Of a stretch of 64,000 nt of DNA, positions 1-9,400 are shown piece after piece. This DNA comes from Candidatus Thorarchaeota archaeon (lineage in GTDB: Archaea; Asgardarchaeota; Thorarchaeia; Thorarchaeales; Thorarchaeaceae), in contig JAOUFI010000005.1 in assembly GCA_029858305.1 (NCBI GenBank), positions 18,508 to 82,507 on the forward strand, in the 5' to 3' direction. The position numbers and the translations under genes were made by a program. Under the pieces are notes generated by a model. That model ran no database searches. It saw nothing but the letters and a program-made list of their open reading frames with translations, and had not been told where the DNA came from. The stretch's first letter is position 1, and every line of letters starts with the position of its first letter.

Positions 1-31
1 CTATTATGGTGTTGTTGAAATCCCGCTTCAT
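1..31 (-). CDS. 5' end of an unidentified gene, cut by the window edge
   Basis: On the minus strand an AAGGAGTGAG ribosome-binding site lies directly before an ATG at 31-29, and ten codons (MKRDFNNTII) stay open to the left edge. It is too short to identify. It is transcribed away from the next gene and probably shares its TATA-like element. Confidence 0.45.
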   Translation of the reverse strand, partial: MKRDFNNTII

Positions 32-54
32 CTCACTCCTTCTCTATCGAGTTA

Positions 55-63
55 GTTTATAAC
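55..63. promoter_or_regulatory. Near-symmetric TATA box between divergent genes
   Basis: GTTTATAAC reads GTTATAAAC on the other strand, so it can serve as a TATA element both ways. It lies 32-40 nt before the plus-strand ATG at 95 and 24-32 nt before the minus-strand ATG at 31. Both distances suit archaeal promoters with short leaders. Confidence 0.4.
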
Positions 64-94
64 CCCAGTTGGTGACAGTATTTTAGGTGGGTTC

Positions 95-589
95 ATGTCA
101 GAGGCTGAAGAAGGTTGGCAGAGAGTTCTGAAAGCATTTGATGAGTGGATATACTACGAGTCATCAGAATTTGGACCCTATACTGGTTACTTCTCACTTG
201 AGAATCTTCGAGACCTGACTCATGGTGAGCGGATAGGCTGGATGCATTCCATGTACGATGAGCTCATCCCTGGTCGTGTAGAGAAATGTAGAGATGCTGC
301 AATTGCATTTGAAGACTTTATGCCTTTCATGCCGGATCCTGACACCCGTGATGTTGTACAATCAATGATAGACCTGACTCAGGTCATCGAAGAAGCAATG
401 CTGTCCATGAGTGATACAATTCAAACCTTAAGAGAGGAGTATGAATCAGGAGGCTTTGATGAGTTAGTCCCGTACTTGTCAGATTTAGCGGATATTGAAG
501 AAAACATCCGCCACCACATGAGTCTGTTCAGTCAAGGTTTTACAAAGCTTCGAGGTATGGGCTTAGAAATGCCTGATATGGAATCTTGA
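95..589 (+). CDS. Hypothetical acidic helical protein
   Basis: This 164-residue protein matches no family I recognise. It is acidic and looks almost wholly alpha-helical, with no signal peptide, membrane segment or metal motif. The first third is rich in aromatic residues (WIYYESSEFGPYTGYF). The rest reads as amphipathic helices, including EAMLSMSDTIQTLREEYE. The ATG is supported by an AGGTGGG ribosome-binding site four bases upstream and by the TATA-like element at 55-63. It appears monocistronic, with a 140-base gap before the next frame. A small helical-bundle protein is all that can be said. Confidence 0.7.
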   Translation: MSEAEEGWQRVLKAFDEWIYYESSEFGPYTGYFSLENLRDLTHGERIGWMHSMYDELIPGRVEKCRDAAIAFEDFMPFMPDPDTRDVVQSMIDLTQVIEEAMLSMSDTIQTLREEYESGGFDELVPYLSDLADIEENIRHHMSLFSQGFTKLRGMGLEMPDMES

Positions 590-676
590 ATTTATATCAA
601 AGAGGGTGTAGCAAAACTTAAGACGATACACTAGTCATGCTTTTTGACCCAAAAATAAACTGAGGTGAAAATCGCA

Positions 677-772
677 ATGGGTACTGAAACATCACACTCT
701 GCCCATCAATATCGGGTCTCAAACACGAAAGGTGACTGCCAAATTAAGGCAGGTGAACGTGTTCTCGAGTGA
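677..772 (+). CDS. Possible 31-codon leader ORF overlapping the winged-helix gene
   Basis: ATG at 677 follows GAGGTG (662-667) by nine bases and opens a 31-codon frame (MGTETSHSAHQYR...) ending in TGA at 770-772, about 40 bases inside the next gene. It could be a regulatory leader peptide, a short protein, or the N-terminus of the winged-helix gene separated by a frameshift. It is too short for the ORF track, and chance cannot be excluded. Confidence 0.25.
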   Translation: MGTETSHSAHQYRVSNTKGDCQIKAGERVLE

Positions 773-1091
773 CCGTAAGGTCTCCTCAACTAATTATAGC
801 AGTCTTGTAGCAACTCTCTTGCAATTAGCAAATGCCAGACTGAGTGATACTCAGAAGGCTGTTCTGATGATGGCTCACAGACTTCTAAAACACGAAAACC
901 TGACTGTCACAGCACTAGCAGATCAAGTTTCTCGAAGGTCTGCTGTCCCTTATAGTACCGTGAAGTGGAATCTAAGGTCTCTAAAAGAGATGGGTTTACT
1001 GAAGGGTGGCGACATGTGCTGCAAAGGAGAAAAAGCTCGCTTGACGTATGAGGCTCAGATGATAGCAGACTATTTTGAGAGAAATCACTAG
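732..1091 (+). CDS. Winged-helix DNA-binding protein
   Basis: A 119-residue protein with a helix-turn-helix core at about residues 55-95. TVTALADQVSRR would be the helix before the turn and YSTVKWNLRSLKEMGLL the recognition helix leading into the wing. This is the general plan of small archaeal winged-helix regulators; the target is unknown. The start is uncertain. The track uses GTG at 732, other GTG codons follow at 753 and 759, and no clear ribosome site precedes 732. A 31-codon frame with a better ribosome site overlaps the start (677-772). The gene ends in a strong terminator-like hairpin. Confidence 0.7.
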   Translation: MTAKLRQVNVFSSDRKVSSTNYSSLVATLLQLANARLSDTQKAVLMMAHRLLKHENLTVTALADQVSRRSAVPYSTVKWNLRSLKEMGLLKGGDMCCKGEKARLTYEAQMIADYFERNH

Positions 1092-1097
1092 ACCTGA

Positions 1098-1130
1098 GGG
1101 GGCTTTGTTTGCCCCCTATTCTTTATTTTT
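1098..1130 (+). terminator. Hairpin plus T-rich tract after the winged-helix gene
   Basis: GGGGGC (1098-1103) pairs with GCCCCC (1111-1116) around the loop TTTGTTT and is followed by TATTCTTTATTTTT. It begins six bases after the TAG of the winged-helix gene. Confidence 0.7.
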
Positions 1131-1199
1131 GGGGTTCGCAAGAAGAAACAAGGTGCATCCCTGCTCTCAATCGATACTGCTAGGCTTTACATACCGACA

Positions 1200-2003
1200 T
1201 CATCGAATCTTCTTCTTGAACAGTTCCCAAGCGGATGGCAAGAGTAGCTTTGCGCCATTGAGGCTGTTGCTGGCACTAAGGACAACATCCACTACACGCC
1301 CTTGACCTGAATCAAGGGTTCCCAGATTCCATTGCAGCGCAGTGGCGATGTCTTTAGGTCCATATCTGAGGTTCTTGCTGAGGTCGGTTGATTCTTCATC
1401 AATCCTGATTTGGGTTGGAGAACTGATCTCCCAAGCATCAGGTTCTGGTCTGGATGTCATAGCCACACACAGCGGGTTATTATCACATGCATACATGATG
1501 CCGGATTCTGGATCATAGGTTCCAACATCATCCTTGTAGCTCGCAGGACCACCAACATCGAGATCCATGATATAATAGAGTTTCAGGTTCTCAATGGGCA
1601 TCTTGCCAAGGTTTGTTGCAGAGTAACGAACCAGCAGGATCGGAGTGTTATGGCTCCACGCCTTAATATCTGATTGGACCTTGGGAGAATCACTCTCAGA
1701 TGGAGAATGACTAAGAACTAGATGCAATCCTCCTTTCCCCGACTCAACTCTAACGAGAGAGATAGTTGAACTCTCGGTAGAGCTCGCCTTGTAGACAATA
1801 TTGTCTGCAACATAGGTGAGCCAAAACCCACCTTTATAGTCCGCAGGATTTCGGAGTAGTAACTGTTCTTTACCCGAGGTATCGATCAGACTGAGGCGTT
1901 TGATGTAGAAACCAAGGCGACCTTTTCCTCAGGATGAACACTCTACAGCGTATGAGATATCCAGCCTTGGGCTACGATTGCCGGTTTCAAGGATTTCAGA
2001 CAT
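1200..2003 (-). pseudogene. Unknown protein interrupted by a single in-frame TGA
   Basis: The ORF track shows only 1200-1727 from a TTG, but reading upstream in the same frame gives uninterrupted coding text to a TGA at 1931-1929. Beyond it, still in frame, lie 24 more codons from an ATG at 2003 (MSEILETGNRSPRLDISYAV). The whole frame is 268 codons with one internal TGA in the context ECSS-TGA-GKGRLGF. The protein looks beta-rich and contains runs such as LLVRYSATNLGKM and LKLYYIMDLDVGG; I do not recognise the family. The TGA may be a nonsense mutation (TGG to TGA), a sequencing error or recoding to selenocysteine. The body shows no further decay, so any lesion would be recent. Confidence 0.55.
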
Positions 2004-2162
2004 GACCGATCACTGTACCAATGCAGAGTGAACAGTAACCTCCTGCGATATAAATCTCAGTATACGTTTAAGACATAGAGAATTCTTGGACATCTTCTCT
2101 CCTTTCATAAAGTTGATAAACTCGTTGCAGGAATCAGCCAGTTATCTGGGTAGGTCATACCA

Positions 2163-3395
2163 ATGACAAATCTTACAGTAGACCAGCTCCAAAAATGGTA
2201 CAGAAAACAGCTCACGAAAAAATCGGGTGAGTTTGTCAAACAAGCCGAGAGAAGCTATAAAGTTGTTGAACGTGCTCTGAAAGATGTACAAGAAATGGTG
2301 AAGGCTTTCGAAAGTGACGGGGAGGATGATCCAGAATCTTCTGGGATTGCTGCTAGGTTTGGTTTAAAGCTCAAAGAGATCGTGTCTGATTTCTATGTAG
2401 AGAAAGAAATCACGTACGAGAGTACAGAAGCTATGCAGGGTGAAATCCAGAGATTCATCCAGGAACTTTGGGGAGCCGGCGCCAGATGGATCAAAAGAAT
2501 GGACAAGCGTCATAAAACAACCATAAAGGCTCTTGATGAAGCCATGAAGGAACTGGCAAAAGAGATGAAGCGTATTGGCAAGCTTCTCTATGATTATGCT
2601 TGGGTTAAAGATTTAGAACGTATAGGTGGTCGCATTACTACACTCCATGACCTCACCTTTAGCAAGGATGTTTTTGAAGAACAAATCAAAACCGTGCTTT
2701 TGAAGATACAGACTGCTGAGAATGACTATCAGAATGCAAAACGTGCCAATGATGAGTTTGTTGAAATGTCTAATGTTGCAGATTTGCTTAATTTGGATGA
2801 GCAAGCTGAACGTATATCGAGTCTACTTAGAATGAAATTGAATCCACTAAAGAAACAAGTGAAGAAATTCCTGCAAGTTGATACTGGAGTTCGTATTGGA
2901 CCTGCTGGTCAAATTGCCCTAAACGAATATTTCGATGATCCATATGCTGCAATAGCCAAGGAGGCTGATGGATATCCAGGACTGCTTGAAGGTCTCAGAG
3001 GCGTTCAAGAAGCAATTGAAAGAAACAAATTGGATCTGAAAGACAGACTCGGGAGACGTGCAATTGAAGAAATCGAGGCAATTAGCAAGGGTGGGCTACA
3101 AGATTTTCAAACCCAAGCAAAGAGCATTGAAGAGAAACGTCGCACATATGCTGGTTCTGATGTATACAAGAAGAGTGAGGAGCTGCAGACCGCACTCAAT
3201 GAAGCTTACAAAAATTTGGAGTATCATAGGAATGATTTACTTCGAATCCGAGATGATTTAGAACGCCAGATTACAAAAGTAAACGAGTTCAAAACGCGAA
3301 TTGAAACAGAGATACTAGCGGCTTTTAGTGAAAAAGTCACGATAGACCTTGAGGTTTCCCTTGAACCGCTTCTCAAAATGTGTACTTTAGAGTAA
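2163..3395 (+). CDS. Coiled-coil protein upstream of dtdA
   Basis: A 410-residue, highly charged, almost entirely helical protein. Long heptad-like stretches cover roughly residues 1-60, 85-150, 165-245 and 290-395. A shorter less helical section near residues 245-275 (VDTGVRIGPAGQIALNEYF) may be a hinge. There is no Walker motif, so any automatic label as an SMC/SbcC ATPase would rest only on coiled-coil similarity. The ATG at 2163 follows a 160-base gap after the divergent interrupted gene. The stop lies 16 bases before dtdA, so the two are probably cotranscribed. The function is unknown. Confidence 0.75.
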   Translation: MTNLTVDQLQKWYRKQLTKKSGEFVKQAERSYKVVERALKDVQEMVKAFESDGEDDPESSGIAARFGLKLKEIVSDFYVEKEITYESTEAMQGEIQRFIQELWGAGARWIKRMDKRHKTTIKALDEAMKELAKEMKRIGKLLYDYAWVKDLERIGGRITTLHDLTFSKDVFEEQIKTVLLKIQTAENDYQNAKRANDEFVEMSNVADLLNLDEQAERISSLLRMKLNPLKKQVKKFLQVDTGVRIGPAGQIALNEYFDDPYAAIAKEADGYPGLLEGLRGVQEAIERNKLDLKDRLGRRAIEEIEAISKGGLQDFQTQAKSIEEKRRTYAGSDVYKKSEELQTALNEAYKNLEYHRNDLLRIRDDLERQITKVNEFKTRIETEILAAFSEKVTIDLEVSLEPLLKMCTLE

Positions 3396-3411
3396 GTGAA
3401 GGTCGAACACT

Positions 3412-4236
3412 TTGCGCGTATTAGTTACATCCGAGAAAGATATTGCCAGTCAAACAATCAAGAGCGTTCTAGAAAAGGAATATGGCTTTTCTTTAACCGG
3501 TGAAACCTTTGAAAACAATCCAATCCTTTCATTTGATGATGCTACAATTCTCATCACAACCAATCGCGATATGATATTCTGCGACCATCTTGAGGAGCAT
3601 TTCGATGCTGAGGCATTCATTTTCTGTTCGCGCCATCGGGCTGAGTCTGCAAGACCATCACTGCTTGTCCATAGTACAGGAAATCTTGGGTCTGAAGCAC
3701 TCTTTGGTGGCAATCCCTATGAGGTTTCGATTTCAGCTCCTTCATTAGTAGCTGCAGCTTTGAAACGGCTTACAATTGAACGGAGTGAAAGGAATCTAAA
3801 TGACTTCGATGTTTCGCTTGAAGTCACTCATCACGGACCCACTTCGATGACAGTTCCTCTAGTGTTTGTTGAGCTAGGCAGTACTGAGGAATACTGGATT
3901 CATAAGGAAGGTGCACAAGCTGTAGCTGCTGCTATTATGGATTGTACCAGGGAACCACTCCCTGCAGAATCAGCTATAGGTTTTGGCGGCATGCATTATG
4001 CTAGTAAGTTCAACAAACTAGTGCTCGAAAAGGAGTATAAGATAGGTCATATTGCTCCAAAATATTCCATTAACGAATTGACATTGGAAATCGTAGAGCA
4101 GATGATGACCCGAACAACAGGAAAAGTGACAAAGGCAATTGTTGATTGGAAAGGAATGAATGCTGAAAACAAAGAGCATGTATTTCCACTTCTTGATGAG
4201 TTAAATCTTGAAATTGTACGTGATAAGGATACATAA
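3412..4236 (+). CDS. dtdA: D-aminoacyl-tRNA deacylase (archaeal/plant DtdA, GEK1 family)
   Basis: Hydrolyses the ester between D-amino acids and tRNA, removing mischarged tRNAs in the cytoplasm. The 274-residue length fits the family. Visible family marks are SRHRAESARPSLLVHSTGN (about 73-91), the His-His-Gly motif THHGPTS (about 139-145) and GFGGMHYASKF (about 190-200), whose histidines are plausible zinc ligands. The start is TTG at 3412, since no ATG lies nearby and MRVLVTSE is the expected N-terminal strand. It follows the coiled-coil gene by 16 bases. The call is secure; a link to the coiled-coil neighbour is only suggested by spacing. Confidence 0.93.
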   Translation: MRVLVTSEKDIASQTIKSVLEKEYGFSLTGETFENNPILSFDDATILITTNRDMIFCDHLEEHFDAEAFIFCSRHRAESARPSLLVHSTGNLGSEALFGGNPYEVSISAPSLVAAALKRLTIERSERNLNDFDVSLEVTHHGPTSMTVPLVFVELGSTEEYWIHKEGAQAVAAAIMDCTREPLPAESAIGFGGMHYASKFNKLVLEKEYKIGHIAPKYSINELTLEIVEQMMTRTTGKVTKAIVDWKGMNAENKEHVFPLLDELNLEIVRDKDT

Positions 4237-4358
4237 TTCATGTTGGTATTCGCCTGAAATGCTATTATAGTGTTTTTTACAGGTTTCATTACATTCCCGA
4301 AAGGCTAATTACGCTCCTTTGATAAATCGCAAATCAACTTCATCTAGTTGGGGATATT

Positions 4359-5357
4359 ATGGGCTCTGAAGACAACGCAGACATCGGAGAAATCCTAGAG
4401 AAAGTTGGCGAGCTAACTGAAGAACTCGCTAGCCTACGTAAGGACTTAGATGCATTAAACTCGGTGCCAGATATCGCTGAGAAGATTGAAACAATTAGCT
4501 CAGAGATTGAGGGATTAAAATCATCTATAGAACCTTTGGAGAAAATTGACAATCTTGAATCATCTCTGGATGAAATCAAGACGGTTATTGAAGAAGTGAA
4601 GGAATCCAAGAGTTCTGAAGAGCTGACTGAGAAGATTGACGGGCTCACAAGTTCATTGAATGAGGTAAGTGAATCAGTTCGTGAAATCAATGAGTCAAAA
4701 GAAACAGAAGTCATAATCAAGAAAATTGATGATATTCTACTTGGAATGTCTGAAGTTGAGGTCATCTCCAAGAAATTAGACGATCTCCAAGGATACATCG
4801 CTGGTCTGTCAGGTATTGAAGAGAAATTCGAAGAACTGTCAACCGCTTTTCAAGAGACCCAAGAGATTGTAGGAATTATTGTTCGACAGCTTGATGATAT
4901 TGAGCGTAAGTACAACCTCTCCGTTGAAAGAATAAATGAAACAGCTGATTTAGTATCTAAAATCGCTGAAGGTGCCATATCAACTCAAATAAAATCTACT
5001 GAAAAGAAAACATCAAAGAACACAGAGGATGAATTAATCCCAGAGCCTCAGAAGAAGTCTCCGATATCCAAAGCTAGTCTTCCATCAACAATTGACTCAT
5101 TAATGGATCGTTTACTTGGTCTCGTTAATCCGCAAACCGAGGCTAGCGACATGGCTGAGGCGTTAGAAGAGGTTCGGGATCAATTGACATCAATGATTCA
5201 AGGCCACACGCCTGTTCTGTTTCAATTTGGTAAAAAAGCAAGAGAGCTCAAATCATACCCCCCCACAGCTACTCTCAATGAGAATGATATTGCGGGTTTG
5301 AACAAAGACATCAAATCTTGGACAAGCAAGCTAAAGGAGATTGCAAAGAACTCCTAG
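4359..5357 (+). CDS. Coiled-coil protein with a small C-terminal domain
   Basis: 332 residues. Residues 5-195 are a repetitive coiled coil with recurring blocks of the form EKIDxLxSSLxE, for example EKIDNLESSLDE and EKIDGLTSSLNE, which suggests growth by internal duplication. A charged low-complexity linker (about 200-235) leads to a C-terminal helical domain (about 240-330: STIDSLMDRLLGLVNPQTEASDM). There is no catalytic motif. The ATG has a GGGGAT ribosome-like site. It is the first of three plus-strand genes ending in the giant coiled-coil protein, and a shared structural role is plausible but unproven. Confidence 0.75.
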   Translation: MGSEDNADIGEILEKVGELTEELASLRKDLDALNSVPDIAEKIETISSEIEGLKSSIEPLEKIDNLESSLDEIKTVIEEVKESKSSEELTEKIDGLTSSLNEVSESVREINESKETEVIIKKIDDILLGMSEVEVISKKLDDLQGYIAGLSGIEEKFEELSTAFQETQEIVGIIVRQLDDIERKYNLSVERINETADLVSKIAEGAISTQIKSTEKKTSKNTEDELIPEPQKKSPISKASLPSTIDSLMDRLLGLVNPQTEASDMAEALEEVRDQLTSMIQGHTPVLFQFGKKARELKSYPPTATLNENDIAGLNKDIKSWTSKLKEIAKNS

Positions 5358-5450
5358 GAACATCTTCTATTTCATGCGTACTTGTCCAAACATGCCAACA
5401 CGACTCAACTCTGCCTATTTCTGAGCCATAGGTTTATCTCTAAAATTCAC

Positions 5451-5462
5451 AATTGCGCAATT
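5451..5462. repeat. 12-bp palindrome AATTGCGCAATT upstream of 5551
   Basis: A perfect palindrome in the 193-base gap before the gene at 5551. The same 12-mer also occurs inside the acyl-CoA synthetase gene at 20780-20791, so chance is a real possibility. Confidence 0.3.
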
Positions 5463-5526
5463 AGACATGCCTACGGTGAAAATCAATCACCTATGCAGTC
5501 GTAGCTCCTAGGTTCAGAATCTTTCA

Positions 5527-5538
5527 CCATCTAGATGG
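5527..5538. repeat. 12-bp palindrome CCATCTAGATGG just before the start codon at 5551
   Basis: A perfect palindrome ending 12 bases before the ATG. Its position suits an operator for a dimeric regulator or a hairpin over the translation start. No regulator can be named. Confidence 0.35.
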
Positions 5539-5550
5539 ACGGTAGCAGTA

Positions 5551-6351
5551 ATGGAATTAACAAAGCATAATGATGAACTTCAACAGAGAATGCAGCTTCT
5601 TGATAAGCCAGCTGACCAACAACTGGCAAAAGAGCTTATGGATCTACATCAAAAGAAATGTACCGAATGTCAAGAGGACAGGCTTAGATGCGCGACTCGT
5701 CCTGCATGTATGAACCGCAACTTTCTCAATGCTCTTATTGAAATTGGCGTTGAAGTTAATGATTTGCCCAACTTTTGTTACAGCCAAAATCTTGAGCAGA
5801 TACGGAGATATGTATTAGAGAAGAAAGGGCGAAAGATGGTGGATAGGCGGCTTCCAATAAAGGACCTTCTACAGACACTTGGTATTAGCTCTATCAGACA
5901 TTTTACTACCAAGTATAAGAAAGAATGGACTAATTTCTCTTCAGTTCATGAAGGCAACATAATGCTCGTAGCAGGAGATAGCCTACTATTTCGCTTCGAT
6001 TTTGCTCGTGGTATAGCAACAGTAAATCCTACAAAGGATAGAATCAAGACATTCAATGTCTTTAAGCTGTATTGCGAACTGTTCTCAGAGAGATACCAAG
6101 TCAAGTCAACAGTAAAAGATTTGACTCCAAATTGGTGGATTCTCTCAGTTATTGCAGATGAACCCGACTCTACAGCCTTTAGGGCTCTTCAGAAGAGTGA
6201 GATTGCAAGTGCCTTCGAAGCGATATATATCAAAGAAACTGAAGGGACAGTTCAGCTGCAGATTGAAGTCATTCTTGATTCTGATGATAAGTATCTAGAG
6301 GCTGAATTCCTAAATGAGTTGTTTGTGAAAGTATCTAAGATCTGCAATTGA
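5551..6351 (+). CDS. Hypothetical protein with an N-terminal cysteine cluster
   Basis: 266 residues, no family recognised. Near residues 37-53 four cysteines are spaced C-x2-C-x6-C-x5-C (KKCTECQEDRLRCATRPAC), which could bind a metal. The remainder is mixed alpha/beta, with LFRFDFARGIATVNP and a C-terminal strand-helix unit (VQLQIEVILDSDD ... FLNELFVKVSK). It starts with ATG after two palindromes. Its stop overlaps the TTG that opens the track version of the next frame, so it is very likely cotranscribed with the giant coiled-coil gene. Confidence 0.7.
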   Translation: MELTKHNDELQQRMQLLDKPADQQLAKELMDLHQKKCTECQEDRLRCATRPACMNRNFLNALIEIGVEVNDLPNFCYSQNLEQIRRYVLEKKGRKMVDRRLPIKDLLQTLGISSIRHFTTKYKKEWTNFSSVHEGNIMLVAGDSLLFRFDFARGIATVNPTKDRIKTFNVFKLYCELFSERYQVKSTVKDLTPNWWILSVIADEPDSTAFRALQKSEIASAFEAIYIKETEGTVQLQIEVILDSDDKYLEAEFLNELFVKVSKICN

Positions 6352-6407
6352 AAGTGCGATTTCACCAAAACAGCTCGAATATACATATACTGCGGCGGGA
6401 TGCGCAA

Positions 6408-9400
6408 ATGAGTGATGATACAGTAAGTAAATCGGTGCCTATCCTCAGGGATAACCTTGGATTAACCGAGGCTGAGGTCAAGGCAATCGTGCCAATCTAT
6501 CTGGGTGGCAACATGACCGCTGGAGGAGTGGCTCTTCTTTCAGGAGAAAAACTCGCAACGGTTCAGAGAACTCTTGGTCGTCTTGTTAGCAAAGGACTGA
6601 TCAAGCAAATTGATGGAATTGTACCAGTGTACAGAGCTCTTTCACCAAGTATGGCTCTATCTGGTACTCTCGCAGATTCTCTTAGTGGTGTGACAGGACT
6701 TACAGATGAATCTGAGAAGTTATTCTCCTCCAGAATAACTGAAATCGAATCTGTGGTCGATGGCATTATCACTTCACAAACCAAGTCTCTTGAGGAACTA
6801 AAATCAGCTCTCACATCATATGAGAATCAAGTTCTTGATTTAGTAACAAAGCAGATTGAGAATGTTGCGACAACTGCGACACAAACCATGACTGGATTTT
6901 CAGATGAGATTGAGCTCGCGATGAATGGTATGGATACATTTCTTGATGAGAGCCTAGGCTCAAAATTACTTGAGCTACAAGCGGAAATAGATAAGGCTCA
7001 GATTGCAATGGCGAAGGATCTGAAAGCGCAGGTTCGTGAATTTGATAAATGGATAAAGAACGAGCGCAAAGGAACATTAGGTTCTGTTGGAGAGTTTGAA
7101 GCGAAATCTTCAGCACTTGTCGAATCTGCAAAAAATGCTGTCTCGTCCGCGCTCACAAAGTCATCAGAGCTAATCCAGAGTCTTGTACGCGAGATTTCAG
7201 GAATTTTAACATCTCTGGCATCTGCCGCTTCCGATAATGGACTTGCTGTAATTAATGAGGTATCCACTGAGATATCACAAATGCTCAACCATCTCGATAG
7301 CGAGTTGGGGCAAGCATATCTCACAGGTCAAGAATCACTCAAGGAGGTCATTGCTCAGGCACGTATCATCTCAAAAGAATATAGCGAGTTTGCGAAAAGC
7401 AGGATTGATGCAGCAATAGAGATTGCAGACTCTGCTAGTGACGTTGTTGATGACTGGAAGAACGAGGTTTCTGGATTCATGGACGTTGCATCCCAATCTG
7501 TGACATCCCAGCTAGACCAAGTTGCTTCCACTGATGCATCATACCTCGAACAAATGAAAAACTCATTAACATCACACATCGAGAGAGTCAATACGTCATT
7601 GATGGATGAATACAAGGCAATCTCTTCACTAGCTACAGTCCTTGGTGGTGATTCTGAAACAATATTGACTGAGACTCGTTCGATGATGCTTGATCTTCTT
7701 CAGTCACAGAATGTTGTTGAACAGAATGATTGCGATGCTGTTGTAGAGAAACTCCATGCGGAACTCGAAAAATGGGTCGGTGATACAGTCACATCTATAG
7801 AGAAGAAATTGAAAGACACGGCTAAAGATGTAACAACAATTCTAGACACAGAAACGACAGAGCTGAACTCTATCTCTGAAGCGATGAATAGTCGGTTGAA
7901 ATCAGCTTTCAATTCAGTCATTAAGAGTACAAATACAAAGAATGAAACTTTGTTAACATCTGTAAAGAAGACGACACATGACTTTGAAAATGGCATTGGT
8001 CAAAGTCTTGATGAGTTAATTACTAGTTTCACATCAGCAACAGAAAAGCAAGTACGTGAGTCAAAAGAGTTGTATGAGGGATTGCGAGAACGCCTGGATA
8101 ATCGGATGTCCCAATCTATAGCAACCATTAGCTCACAGGCTGATAGAGTTCAGAAGGATATCACTAATACAATACTCGAGCAAACAACTAGGATTGACCA
8201 ACACACTCTCGGAATAAAGGAAGAATTTCATAATAGGTTAGAAGATATTACAACTCAGTTCATCTCCCTCACGCAGGGTTTAGAGGCTACATTCAATGGG
8301 CTTCTCTCTTCTCAGACCATGGAAGCACGAGATATTATTGCATCTACGCATTCAGAGTTCCGAACTACATTAAAGAATGAGGTAACAACTCTCAAGGATG
8401 ATTCACTGAAGATTCAGAAAGAGTACTCGACTGAGATTGCGCTTAAAATTGATGACGTTGCCTCCACAGTCGCTGCTGTTAAGAAGGCTCTAAATGAACT
8501 TTCGGTGCAGAAACGCTTTGAGATTTCTGAAAATATGGCAAAAACACTCACAAATCTTGAGTCTTCTATCAGAAGTACAGAAGAGAGTCTAAGAGATATA
8601 GAATCGGGCACTGTTGATCAGTTTATTGAAAATATGGAACAAGTATCTCAAGAATTCAAGGTCAGTGTTAATGGAGCGCGTGACAATATCTCAGGGCGGC
8701 TAGATAATGTGAAAGATATTGTCGCAGCATCTCTTGAGAAGAGCTCAGCTGGGGGAAAGATTGTTGTTGATGGATTTGTAGCCCAACAAAAGGACCGCAA
8801 ACAACGGTTCCTTGCTGATACGAGCAAGAAAATGAACCGACTTGCTACGAAAAGGGCAAAGGACTCAGCAGCCTCCATTGAAGCATTTCAGACACAGCTC
8901 TCCGAGAATCAAACAGGTGGAGTCAAAGATCGAAATATTGCGAAGGAAGAAGTACTGGCAACAGTGGAAACAAGGCGATCAGAAGTGGCTAATGCCTTTG
9001 ATGCAGCAGCTGTATGGGTTGATTCTTCTGTATCCAATGTGGCAACATCTCTAGAAGCATTCGGCAGTAAATTGAAGAACGAGCTCATCATTATGCAGAA
9101 AGGTCTACAGAAGGCAGCTAATGAAGTTGCGTTGGCGATTCAGGAACGTGGCGAAACTGATATGGATAGTTTCCAGGAAATTGCTACATCTTTGATACAA
9201 AATGCTGAATCGATTGTAACTGCGCGCCTAAATGAATTTGGCGACAGCTGTTCAGATGCTCTAACGAAGAGCAATGACTCCTTCACCACTATGCCGACAA
9301 GAATGAGTGAAGAACTTGAGAACATGGAAACAGAGATAGCTCAGAGAAACTTACAGGATTATGGAACAATCACTACAGATCTATCTACATCTTTTACAGA

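Noticed and set aside
4340-4798. 152-residue minus-strand ORF
   Set aside because: Antisense shadow of the repetitive coiled coil at 4359-5357, again serine-rich.
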